Assembly: GCF_039541875.1 (NCBI RefSeq)
Contig: NZ_BAABHB010000002.1
Coordinates: 496,001 to 560,000, forward strand
From: Nibrella viscosa
GTDB lineage: Bacteria > Bacteroidota > Bacteroidia > Cytophagales > Spirosomataceae
DNA length: 64,000 bases
Direction: 5' to 3'
The notes beneath the pieces were generated by a model. The model saw only the letters and a list, made by a program, of their open reading frames with translations. It was not told the DNA's origin and ran no database searches. Below are positions 51,901 to 64,000 of this stretch, piece after piece. Each line of letters starts with the position of its first letter. Position 1 is the stretch's first letter. The translations under genes and the position numbers were made by a program.

Positions 51901-54900
51901 GGCACCGGAACCTGTGCGAAGATTTCCTGCTGTTCCGGTCGGTCCGGACGCAGGAGATCGCCCTGCGGGCCACGGTCGAACTAGCCGCCGACGCCGATGC
52001 CCGGCAGACGCTGATCGATATGCTCTCGGCCATCGACCTGTTCATTGACCCGGTCGTGCGGTTTACCTCGCTGGCCGCACTGCAGGCACAGAGGATGCCC
52101 AACGAGCAGATATACGAAGGACCCCTGCTGTCGGCGGGCTTTTTGCCGGCGCTTGACGAGCCGAAACAGCATCAGCTTTATGCATCGGACATTTTGCAGC
52201 ATCTGCTGCAAACCACCGACGGTAGGCGGAACCAGGCGGTGATTGCCGTGGAGAACTTTGCCATGAGCAGCTACGTCCGCAACCGTCTGACCACCGTAAA
52301 CGCCCAGAACAGCCTGACGCTGCTGGCCGACGAGCAGTTTCAGCCCCGGCTGAGTGTGACCAAAACCGACATTACGTTCTTTCGCAACGGAGTGGAGGTT
52401 GGGTATGACCGACAGCAGGTGCTGTCGGGTGTACTGGCCCGGCGGCTACAGGCCTTTGCGGCTTCGGTGGTGCCGGCCTCGCTGCCGCTTTCCGGTGAGC
52501 CTACTGAACCGCTGACGCCGGCCGATATTGCCCGCTATCAGTCAATTCAATACGATCTGCCGCTGGTCTACGGGCTGAAGGCAGGCACGCCCGATAACGC
52601 CCCTCCCGCCCGAAAAGCGCAGGAAAAGCAGCTTCGGGCTTATCTGCTGTTTTTTGAGCAGATACTGGCTAACCACCTGAGTCAGCTGGCCAATACGGCT
52701 ACGTTCTTCAGCATCGACGCTGACAACCCAAGTACCTATTTTTATCAGCCGCTTTACCAGGTTCCCCGGATTGACCAACTGCTGCGGGCGTTCAACCCGG
52801 TGTCGGCCGATCCGGCGGCCGAGTGGGAGGCTTTCAGCCAGAAAAACGATAACGCGTATGTGCAGCGGTTGCAGACCGGGGCCGAATCGGCTACCGACCG
52901 GCTGCTGCGTAAAAACAAAGTGCTGGAGCACCTGCTGGGCCGTTTTGGCGAGGAGCTGTCCGAACTAAGCCGGCTCGAATACACGCTGGCTTTACAGGAG
53001 GCCAGTACGCTGGAGGCTATGGAGCGGTTACGGCTCAATACGGCCCGGCGGCTGCTCCGCTACAAAGCAGCTTTTCTGAACGATGTGAGCGCGTCGGCCG
53101 CCGGGCGGGCAGTCGGTACGTCGAGTCGTGTGCTGACGGATTTGTCGGGTCTGGAACGGCGCATTTTCCGCAAAACCGGCCTGATGCAGTCGCAGCGCCG
53201 AAAGATCAGCCGAGCCTTGACGGATTTCTTCGATGTGCAGAATGCCGGGGCCGGGCTCGAAACGTTCCGGCTCAGAGATGCCTCCAGCGCCGTGCTGCTG
53301 ACCAGTACTCAAACGTTCGTCACTACTCCACAACGGGCCGTGTTGGGCGGCATTCGGGCGGTGGTCCGGTTTGGCGTGGAGTCGGGGTTTTACCGGGTAG
53401 AACAGACCGGAGCCGCTCAGTGGCGGGTAGCCCTGACCGACGGCAACGGGGAGGTTATAGCCCGCCGGCAGGCGGCCTTTGCCGGCCCGGCGGACGCCGA
53501 GGCCTTCATCAAGTCGACCGCTTCATTTCTCTACGATACCTACAGCACCGAAGGTTGCTACCTGATTGAGCATGTGCTGCTGCGCCCTACCCGCCCCGGC
53601 GATAATACCCTGAAAGGTCCCGACCCCTACTCGCACCAGCTGACCCTGGTGTTTCCGTCGGGTTTTGAACGTGACTTTGCCAGCCCCTCCGATCCGCCGA
53701 AACCGAGTCTGCCCTATCGGTATCAGGCCAGAGACTTTCGGAATTATGTAGAAGCTGTGATTGGGCAGGAGTGCCCCGCGCACCTGATTCCGACGGTTTT
53801 CTGGCTCGATATGAACACCAATCCGGCGGCCACCAATGCGGTGTCGTTTCAGGCGGTCGAAGCGCAGTACCTGGCCTGGCTGGGGCATTTTACGGCCGGG
53901 ACACTGGCTACGCAGCCCGGTCGCAATGCCCGCGCCGGCCTGGTCGATCTGCTGAATATGCTACGTCAACCCCTTTCCTGAGCGATGTCCACCCCGAACC
54001 GACATATCATACAGCGACAAACCGTCTGGCTCGACACGGCCGGTACGCAGCCTCCCTTTGCGCTCCAGGAACGGATTTCGGTCTACTGTCGTCATCAATT
54101 GCCCACCGTGCTGGAAACGCTGTTCGACCGGCTGGCCGATGCCGATACAACAATCCGGCTGGACCAGCTCGTTATTGATGCCGGACGTTTGCCGGCCCAA
54201 AAGCTGGAAGAGGAGCTAACGCGGCAGATTATCCGGCAGGTAGAAGCAGCGTTTACCCAAAGCGCCGATGCATGGGACGGAGCGAATCATTCGGATGGTC
54301 AGCAGCCCGGTAACGGTTTGTTCCGGCGCTTCAGCCGCGACGAACGAATGGCGCAGCAACTGCGGTATTTTCTGGAGAAAGGCCTTTTGTCGGCCTGGAC
54401 CGATAGCTATACGATGGAGCAGGCTGACAAGTGGCTCCGGACGCCCGCAGCCGCTACGTTCCGGGAGGAACTGATGAGCCTGGTCCGTACGGAAACGGTC
54501 CTGTTTCGTCGACTGATCGGGTGCAGTAGCGACGAAACACTAGTGCTATTGACGTTTTCGGATGCCGGAGATGAACTGGCAGAGGCTGTGCGGCAGGCAC
54601 TGGCGATGATGGCCGCGCTGGTTCGCCAACCCCTGCCCGCTTTACGGGAGCGCTTTTGGCTGTCAATTGGAACCCGCGCTGTTCGAACGGGTCGGATTAC
54701 GCTGGCCGAGGGGCTGCTGTTGTTTCAGCCGCTGGTTGCGCCCTCCGACGCACCGATAAGCTTTTTCCGGCGGCTACTGGCGTTGCCTGGGCAATTACCG
54801 CATCGGGAGGAGTTTCCAGGCAGCTACCGGCTTAGGCAGGTATTGATTCAACTGGTGGAGACTGCGTCATCCGCTGGGGTGCCCGGCCGCCACCAACAGG

Positions 54901-57900
54901 AGCTATCCGGCAGGCTGAAGGATTTGCCTGAGGGGACCGATTCAACCGACGAAGCGGGATTACCGCTGCCATCCGTGGCTAATTCGTCTGCTGCTGAATC
55001 CCCGCTACCGGATCTGTGGGATACTCACCCGGCCGATGTCCAGCCAAACCATTCCGCTGAATATTTTCCGGATCCGGACATCAGGCAACCAACAACCGGC
55101 AGGAGGGAGGCCCAACCGGAAGACGCGCTGTTTGTACCGATGGCCGGCGTGGTGCTGCTGCACCCGTTTCTGGTTACGCTGTTTGCGGAGATGGGGCTGC
55201 TGACGACTAACCGGCAATGGACCGGCGAAGCCGCAGCCGTACGGGCCGTTCAGGTGCTGGCGTTTCTGGTTACCGGGCGGGATCATTGCCCTGAATACGA
55301 TATGCCTTTACTGAAGGTTCTGTGCGGTCTGCCGTTTGGGACAGTAGTATCGCCTGATCTGCTGCCGACTGACACCGACCGGCAACTGACCACCGAACTA
55401 CTTGAAGCGGTTATAGGTCACTGGGAAGCCCTGGGTACCGTATCGCCCGGCGGTCTGCGCGAAGCCTTCCTGCAACGGGAAGGGAAACTGACCGCTACCG
55501 ACACCGGCCGGCGGCTGACCGTCGAGCGCAAAACCCTCGACATCCTGCTGAGTCGGTTGCCGTGGGGTGTTTCCATGGTAAAACTACCGTTTATGACCGA
55601 CCTGCTCGCTGTTGACTGGAACTGATCACGAACCCTAAACGACTATCTCATGAAAACGCCTTTTCTCCGACGCTGCCTGCTGGCTGGTGGTGTACTCTTT
55701 TATACCATGACCACCCGGGCCGCAGATCAGGACATCGATTTCAATCAGGATCTGCCCACCTTCACCATTACGCTGATTATTGGAGCGCCCCAGGTAATTA
55801 ACATTGGCGTATTGGGCGCTCCCGGTAATGTGACCTGGGGGTTTTTCGGTGCGCCAACGCCCATTGGTGTGCCGGGCGGCTGTCCGTCTGTCGCCAGTAA
55901 CCCGTACGTCTGCCAGGGGGTGACCCTCACCCTGCCCACGGGTTCGGTGTCCAGTGCGGCCACCACCACCCTTAATTGGAACGGCTCCGCGCCGGCCTCG
56001 GGCGCACTCGACTTCAGCCTGATCGTCGACGGTCATGCACGTGGATACCACATCGATTTCCGCCGGCCGCTGGATATTACGTTTGTGCTCGATAAGTCGG
56101 GCAGCATGGGCCTGGCGTCTTCCGGTGGCGGGGGCGTTACCCGCTGGGACGCCCTCAAAACAGCCGTCAATAATTTTATGCTGAAACTGTCGAACCCGGC
56201 CTTTGCCCGGCCGGGCGACCGCGTTGGGCTAACCTTTTTCGACTCGGGCCTGACACCGTCTACCTTCGGCAGCAGCCTGGTCGCGCTGGATCCAGGCTCG
56301 GCCACGCTCGTGCAAAATGCCATGAACGCGCTCTCCCCGAGCGGAGCAACGGCGATGGGAGCCGGTCTGACCGATGGCAAAGCCAAGCTAACCGACGCCA
56401 CCCGGTCGCGGGATATTCTGCTGTTTACAGACGGTGAACAGAACAGAGCGCCCCTGGTAAACAACAATGGCTGCGACATCGGCGGGGTGGCAATCAACAC
56501 CAACTGCCCGGTTTTGCCCGGATCGTCAGGCAACCTCAAAATGTTTACCATTGGCATCGGTAACCCTAGTCCAACCTATCTGTCGACGCTCCAGAACCTG
56601 GCTACCAAAAACGGCGGAAACTGCCTGCTGACCTCCAATGGCAACTCCTTTACCAATACCACGAGCATGGTCGTTGGCGATATTAATGCGGTCTTTACCC
56701 AGGCATTTATCGATCTGCTGCGCAACAACAGTCCACAACTGGTAGGTACCCGCATCGGCACGGTAGGCACGGCCACCCAGCGTCTGATCGACTTTCCGCT
56801 CAACAAAAACGTATCGGAACTGCTCATTGAGATCAACCTGGGTAAACGGTTTGAGATCCCGCAACTGGCCCGGCTGGTTAGTGACCTGCGGGTGAGCCGT
56901 AACGGCCAGAATGTGACCGCACTGGGGGTGCCGCGCTGGGTAGGCAATGCCCCGGATACCTACATTCTGGTGTTTTCATTCAATACGGCCCGCGCCAGTG
57001 CGGCCCGGATCCGGTCGGAAGGCCAGTGGGAGGTAACGGCCCAGCCCAACAGCGTGGCGAGCGGGCTGCCCTACCGCATCACCGTAATTGCCGACGATCA
57101 CCTGCTCGACTACATCTGTACGCAGCAGACGGCCCAGCCCACCGTGGGCGGTACGCAGCGGTTTGTTGTTCAGCTCAGTGACCGGGGCAAACCTATGGAG
57201 AATGCCACCGTTACGGCGGCTGTGTACCGGCCCGGCGATGACATCGGGGACCTGATGGCCCGAAACTCGTTGAAAGTGGCGGTGCCGGCCCTGCAACTGG
57301 ACCAGTCGGCGGTGGGTATCCTGAAATACAATGCCCTGCTGGCACGGGACCCTGCTTTTGTACGGGCGCTGGTACCCACCGAGCAGGTGGTGACGCTGAC
57401 GCACCGGGGCAATGGTCGCTACGAAGGCGATTATTCGGGTATGAACGTGGCCGGTATTTACCAGATCATGTACCGGATCCGGGGCAACGACAGCCTGCGC
57501 GGGTCGTATGACCGATACGAGATGCAGAGCATGTACGTTGAACCGGGTCAGATTGACCTCGATAAATCAGTGCTTCATAAGGCCGTGGTCAATGGTCAGC
57601 TGGTGATGACCCTGCGGCCGGTTACCACCTATGGTCGATTTATCGGGCCGGCCGCTGCTGATGCCTTCGATGTCAACGCGCCATCGGCGAGCCTGAGCAA
57701 TGTGGTCGACAATCAGGATGGCAGTTATACCCTCACCTTCCGGGGCAATACCCAGTCCAACGCTACCATTTCGATTCTAAAAAAACCTGTATATACCGGA
57801 CCGCTGGAACGTCTGCAAATAAGCACGAGAATTCCGGATGTAGCCAAACCCTTCCGGCCGGGTATCGGCAATGTGATAATCCGGAATCCACAAATTAACC

Positions 57901-60900
57901 GGATTCCCAGGTAAGGGCTTATGTGATCGGAAACGCCTATGTCCAGACGAGCAAAGCGGTATCGAAAACCAAAAGCCGATACTCCGGCCGTACCAGAGGA
58001 GTTACCCTTTGTGGCACCCCGGCTGCACCCGGCTGCGGAGCCGTTTTTTAGCCCATCAGTCGCCGGCCCGGCCCTGGACATCAGCCGGCCCGGCGATGCG
58101 CACGAACACGAAGCCGATGCCGTAGCCGAACAGGTAACGTCGTCAGGCTTTCAACTACAGGCTCGCTTGGGCAGCGATCTGTCTGGGGTACGGCTGCATA
58201 CCGACGGGCAGGCTGCCGACCTGAGCCGGGCGCTCAATGCCGAGGCTTTTACAGTTGGTCAGGATATTTACTTTGCCGAAGGCCGCTACGCGCCCCAAAC
58301 GGCTGAAGGTCGTAAACTGCTGGCTCATGAATTAGTTCACGCCGGGCAACAGCGGAGCGGCCCCGCCCGGATTGACCGAAAAGTCAGTGACGCTGATGTC
58401 GACGCTGACTTTCAGGCATGGGCTACCCGGGAAAATCGGAAGGTCAGTAAAGGCGATCCCCAGGATCTCTGGGATTTTGTGTATAGTCTGGTCTTCGATC
58501 CGACTACGTATATGCCGCTTGCCAAACCAGCGAAAGCAGCAGCGGTAGCGGAGTGGCAGCAGAAGTTTGAGAAGGCCGAAGTGGTGGCGCGGTGGCTCTT
58601 TCAGATTAAAAATACCAGCAAGTCGACCGATGTGCAGGGGCAGGCCGACAGTCGGGGCTTTGGTGTGCTCGATGCGCTGGTGCAGGCTGGTTTTGTGGGG
58701 CCGGCCATGGCGCAGGCGAGTGGGTTGAGCGACGAGAAAAAAAAGATGCTCTTCGAGACGGTGCTGAAAACACCATCGGCCGCATCCGCCGGCGACCTCG
58801 AAACCATCGTGATGGCCCAGAGCACGGGCGTAACCGACCCCGCCAGCGTTCCGATCGTGCAAACACTCACCGACGGTAATGCCAGTCCGCTCAAAAGCCT
58901 TGATGCCGCCCGAACCAGGGCTATCCTGGGTGTTCTGATTAAACAATACGGAGACAAAGAGTCCATTGTGAAAGCCATTGCGCAGGTGCTGATGTTCAAT
59001 CCGGCCATTCGGGTGGCCATCTCTGATGCCATGATGGCCAGTCAGGTTGGCTCGCCCGACCTGCTGTTTAAGGTACTGAAGCATCCTTATTTTGTGGAGC
59101 CTGGCTACGAAGGGGCGGAACTGCTCCAGGCCCTGATCCCAAGCGGAAAATCGGTGAACGACTACAATACCGAACGGATGAAGAACGATATGCCGTGGGT
59201 ATATACCTACAAGCAGAAATATTACGTCCGGTTCCTGATCGATCTGGCCAAAGGGCAGAAGATTACGATAGCACCCCCGGCCAAATTTGACGCACCTACC
59301 CTGAGAAACTGGCTGGAATCCAACAACCAGAACATTGCTACGGCCGCGCAGGGAGCCTATGCCGGTAAGCCGGCGGATATGGTTGAGCTGTACCGCAACA
59401 TCGCCGATATTTTCTTCTACCACATTCCCCACGACCGCGACGTAGAACCCGACCTGGAAGGTAAAATCAGTCATCTGGTGCCGGGTGAACCCTCGAAGCA
59501 GCGGCTCGAAGCCGATTGCGACGTGTTTGCCACCTACGCCATGCGGCTGTTTACCAGCGCCGGCTTTGAGCCCATCGGCTACCTGGCCATTGTACCCACC
59601 GGGGCCGATAGTGCGCGGGCGGCCCACGTGGCCGCGCTCGTTCGTCAAAGCAACCAGTACTACATTATCAACAACAAAAACATCCTGAACCCCGGTCTGG
59701 CGGATACCAAACCTGACGACAAGAAAGGAGAAGCCATTAAGAAACTATACAGCATGGCCCTCGCCGACGCCTATGCGTCGCCCTACCCGACCAGCGTAGA
59801 TGTTTTTTACGAAGATGCGGGGGCAAAAGGGCAAATGTCACAGGCGTTTAAAAAACAGGACCGGAAACTCTTGAGGACGGATATACCGTAGACGTAGCGT
59901 GAGGCAATGAGCAAACAATTTACACATTGTGAACCATGAAACAGGTCGAGAAAAACCATTCCAGCGGCTTGTCGCCACACCTACAGGGGGAGAAAAGGTT
60001 TTTTTTGGGTTCACAGGGAACTTCGGCTTCGCCCACACCAACTTTCTTTGGTCCGGCAATTGTGCAACCTAAACTAGAAATCGGCAGCCCCGACGACGAG
60101 TACGAACGGGAAGCCGATGCGATGGCCGAACGGGCTTTACGGCACGTCAGTCAACCGGAATTGTCGGCTCCGTCGAGGATTCAGCGGAAATGTGCCGACT
60201 GCGAAAAGGAAGAAAATCTGCAACGTAAAGAAGCTAATGGAACAGAACCGGTGGCGGGGGCGTCATTATCCGACCAGGTAAGCCATGCGGGCGGGTCAGG
60301 GTTTCAATTAAAATCTGGCCTTCGCACCAGCATGGAATCGGCGTTTCAGTACGATTTTTCGGCCGTACGTCTCCATACCGATTCGCAGGCCGTACAGTTA
60401 TCGCAATCGATAAACGCCCAGGCATTTACCTACGGAAATGATATATATTTCAATTCCGGCAAATACAATCCCGCGTCGTCGGACGGGCAACGGCTGCTGG
60501 CTCACGAACTGACCCACGTAGTACAGCAGGGAAGCAAACTCCGCCGAAAACGCATTCAGCGCCTGCCCGGCTCACCGGCGGGCGGATGCGGACTATGCTA
60601 CGGAACGCCCAAAGCTGTTGGCATTGAAGCCCACAGACTGATTCAACAAGCGTTTCAGACCCGCTATCCTTATCTGGTAAGAGAGCATTTATTGCCGGTG
60701 CTGCTCCCCGGTCCGAACGACGAAGAAAACGGGCGGCTGGACCTGGCCGAACTGGAACGAACAGATAAAATTAATATCGCCGAAATAAAACCGGCCAGTG
60801 CAAACGGTCCCGCCCAGGGAGCTTCCGACATTCTCTGGTATAAAAAACAACTCGAAGCTTTGGGTATGGAGGTGGGCTTTCTAAACCTTCCCCCGCCCAT

Positions 60901-63900
60901 TCAGGCAATTCCCTTTCCGACGCTGGCCCCGCCCCCCTGCCCAGCTACTCAATCGTTGTTCGTTGATCCGGCCGTGGCTGGGGTATATACCTACTGGTGT
61001 ATTCCCGACTACAAAGAGTTGGTTAAAATTTGTAAGTGTACCACAGCGCCCGACCCACCTCCGGTTTACGTACCGGTGCCCGTGCCGAAAGATGTCAAAG
61101 TGCCCGATTCGAAGCGCGTTCCTGATGAACCGATAAAAGTTCCTCCCCTGGTTCCGGTTGGCGTTGGGGCTGCTTTATTGACAGCGGCAGCGTATATAGG
61201 GGGTAAAGCACTGATCAAGCGGTTTCCACCGGTAGCCATAGCCTCAGCAGCCGCCAGTTTGCTGGTACTACTTGCCTATCCCGACCGCGTTTATGCCAGC
61301 CCCGGACCGGGCGAAGACCCTCTGGAAACCCTGTTTAAAGCCGCCGAGGCCAATGGAACACCTGTTCCTAAAGAATTGCAGGATGTCATTAAAAACGATC
61401 CTGAATTAAAGAAAATCATTGAAGATGCTGCCAAGTCGGGCGATATGACGGCGGCTCAGGAAGCGCTGAACAAGAAAGTGCTTGACACAATTAATAAAAA
61501 TCTTGACAAGTTTTCAGAAGAAGACTTACGGATACTGATGTCGATGACGGGTTCCGGATCCGACACGCCTACCAACGCACCGACAGTTGAACAACTCAAA
61601 GCGGCCATTGAGAAGAAACGTAGTGGAGCGGCTACAACCCCCGGTGATAAGGACACTGGTAGTGCCCCCATAACCGGCACCGCGCCATCAACTACCCCGG
61701 CCCCTCCGGGACAGGAGAAATTTCCGAAGGTATCGGCCACGGTTCAGGAGCAGTTCAATACGACCTCAGCCCCGGCCCGCGAGTTGTTTAAGGCAATGAT
61801 AGGCACCTCCGGCAACGGTCCGAAAGTGACCGATGAGGTTATTTTGCGATACCTGCAAACCGTTCCCGGCGACTTAAGCGTGGAAGAAGCCAAAAAGCTT
61901 ATCGCTCAGTTGAAGCCCGTTGCAGGCGAAGACCTGGATACGATCATGCAGCGACTGAACCAGGCTATTCAGACACTCCGCAATCCAAAACCGCAACCCA
62001 CACCGGGAAGCGACGGCAAGACCGGTGACGAGGGCAAAGAAGGTGAAACCAGCGATGTTGAGGAGCCAGCAGGTCAGCAGGCAGGGACGAAAGATGGGGA
62101 TATTACGCTATCGGAGTTTACCCGGCAAATGATAGAGTACATCCAGAAGTATAAGGGTTGGGACAGTATTAAAGTGGGTGGCACTACGCTGGTAGCCACC
62201 GGCGATAAGGATTTTGCCTCAACGCCCATTCGGGGTATTGTTCATGCGTATGCCTATACGAAAGCCAGTACTTCAGTGTTAGCTATCACGTTCCTGAGTA
62301 TTCGAATCGACAGTCGAACGGGCACAAAACCAGGAAATGTCTGGAAAGGCACCATTGTCAGTGCTACTGTCTCGGTAGCCAACAATGGGCGAACGGCTCA
62401 GGTTTTCAGCACGGGTAAGCCAATCAGTGCCGCTATTCTTTCCGGCAAATAATGATTCACACGGCTCTGTTTATCCAGATGGATGAGACAGTTAAAAAAC
62501 AGGACAGGAAACTCTTGAAAACGGATATTTCCTAACGTTAATTACGTACGAATGAACCGGGTCAGACAACGATACTCAGGCCATAAGCCCGCTCCCGTAC
62601 GGCGCGCCACGACCCCGTTCGTAGCCCCCGGCCGGCTTACGGAACCGGCAGCGGCCGAGCCATCGTTTGTGCCGCCCGCTGTTCAGGCCAAATTAAGCCT
62701 TAGTCAGCCCGGCGATGAGTTCGAACGGGAAGCCGATGCCACTGCCGACCAGGTGATGCGTATGCCCTCTCCATTGCCCAAAGCGCCACCCGCCGGCGAT
62801 CCCACCGATCCGCCAACCTCCGGCTCTATACCGGGGATTATGCCGAAATGCGCAGCCTGTGAGGAAGAAGAAAAGGAAAAGCCGGAGATTCAGGCCAAAG
62901 AACTACCCGGTGGGCTGGCAGACTGGCTACCCATCATGCGGCAGCCCCTCGACGAAGAGGAAGAGCGGATGAACATTATTCAGGCCAAGCCGATGGCCGG
63001 GGTTACTCACCTGATGCTCAAGTGCCGGCATTGCGAGGAGGAAGAAGCGCATCCGCAAGTGGTACAGCGTAAACCCGACGGTAGTGGCATGTCGGCGGGC
63101 TTTCAACTGGATAGCTACCTGCAAAGTAGCCGCCTGGGTGGGGTGCCCATGGATAAAACGACCCGCTCGTTCATGGAGGCACGGTTCGGGTCCGATCTGT
63201 CCGGGGTTCGGATTCATACCGACACGCAGGCGAATCAGGCCTCTGATGCCATCCGGGCGCGGGCTTTTACGCACGGGCAGTCCATTCACTTCAACCGGGG
63301 CGAATACCAGCCCCAGACCAACAGTGGCCGCTGGCTGCTGGCTCACGAACTGACGCATACCCTTCAGCAGAGTACCGGAGCCGTCCGGCGCGTGATGCGG
63401 AAGGCCAAACCCGACGAACCCGCCTTTTACGAAGCGCTAATGGGGGGGAAGAAGGCGTATGAGGTAGCTAAAGCCGCCAATCTGGACAGTTGGTATCAGG
63501 GCTACAAATTCTTTAATCTTTTTCAGGAAGAAGGAATCTACCCCGGCTCGCATCCCAACGCCTACGCGACCCGGGTGTATGAACTGCAGGAAAAACTCCA
63601 TGAATTGCTGAAAGAGAAATTTCCGGAGGAGAATATCACCGGTATGCTGGAGCCGGATTTCAGGGCCAGCCCGACGCTTAACGCGCTGCTGGGGGTAGCC
63701 GGGGTTTATGTGCAGAATTCAGCAATCGACACGGCGGGTCTTAATCCGGATATGCTGAAGCGGGTCAATCGGCTGGTTACCTCCATCAGCCAGCAGGCTC
63801 CTCCGCTGCAATCCCGCCTGTTTCAGGGAATTCCGCAACTTAACCTGGTGAACGCCAGTCCCAGCTTCGTCATTGAAAAAGGCGACCGGGGCCTGTACGT

Positions 63901-64000
63901 CAAATACATACAGAGTGCCTTGCTGAGCCTGAACTATACCCTGGGCAGCGACTATGCCGTGGCGAAAGTAAAAACCGAAAAAGAGGTTACGGGTGTTTTC

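Overview
The window comes from a Bacteroidota chromosome, most likely the Cytophagales (Spirosoma/Fibrella-like). Evidence for this is a SusC/SusD pair, lipoproteins with FG-GAP repeats, near absence of Shine-Dalgarno sequences, several promoters of the Bacteroidota type (TTTG, about 19 nt, TAnnTTTG), and moderately GC-rich DNA. The genus is inferred from overall resemblance only. No rRNA, tRNA, CRISPR array, transposase or integrase was seen.

Region 1 (1-31300) is mostly chromosomal background. It opens with the end of an acyl-CoA synthetase, a FAD/NAD(P)H oxidoreductase and a Tat-exported class V aminotransferase-fold protein. A large minus-strand block (15956 to 4011) encodes SusC, SusD, a small lipoprotein and two giant FG-GAP/UnbV lipoproteins, with a strong hairpin between the SusCD pair and the rest. 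A LysR regulator, a ferredoxin-NADP reductase and a [2Fe-2S] ferredoxin form a redox group. Then come a secreted GH9 cellulase, a secreted M20 amidohydrolase, a broken S41 peptidase gene, a 2'-5' RNA ligase-like protein, an OsmC protein, an envelope protein, lipA, a lycopene cyclase, metK (with a textbook promoter), hpf, an SDR, a VOC protein and a small TerB-like protein.

Region 2 (31562-37043) is a three-gene heavy-metal RND efflux operon (TolC-like, adaptor lipoprotein, CzcA/CusA-like pump). The pump lacks the acidic residue normally found seven positions after the second relay aspartate.

Region 3 (37292 to the window end, all plus strand) is an extracellular contractile injection system (eCIS; Afp/PVC type). 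In order: an unknown protein of possible lysozyme-like fold, a DUF4255 tail-terminator, two sheath proteins (the second with an insertion of about 230 residues), two tube proteins, a DUF5908 mini-protein, a LysM baseplate protein, a VgrG/gpV-like spike, a gp25-like wedge, a baseplate-J-like protein, a fibre with an S74 chaperone tail, a second large baseplate protein, a tape-measure-family protein, a secreted VWA protein, and three consecutive DUF4157 proteins that are the best candidates for cargo. The three share an N-terminal DUF4157 domain and differ completely in their C-terminal parts: a possible transglutaminase-like Cys-His-Asn fold, a possible PD-(D/E)xK nuclease followed by a hydrophobic segment, and a part ending in a peptidoglycan-binding-like repeat that runs off the window. 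A 27-codon fragment between the second and third matches the last residues of the first, which looks like a scar of effector exchange. No AAA+ ATPase and no PAAR tip gene is visible; they may lie beyond position 64000.
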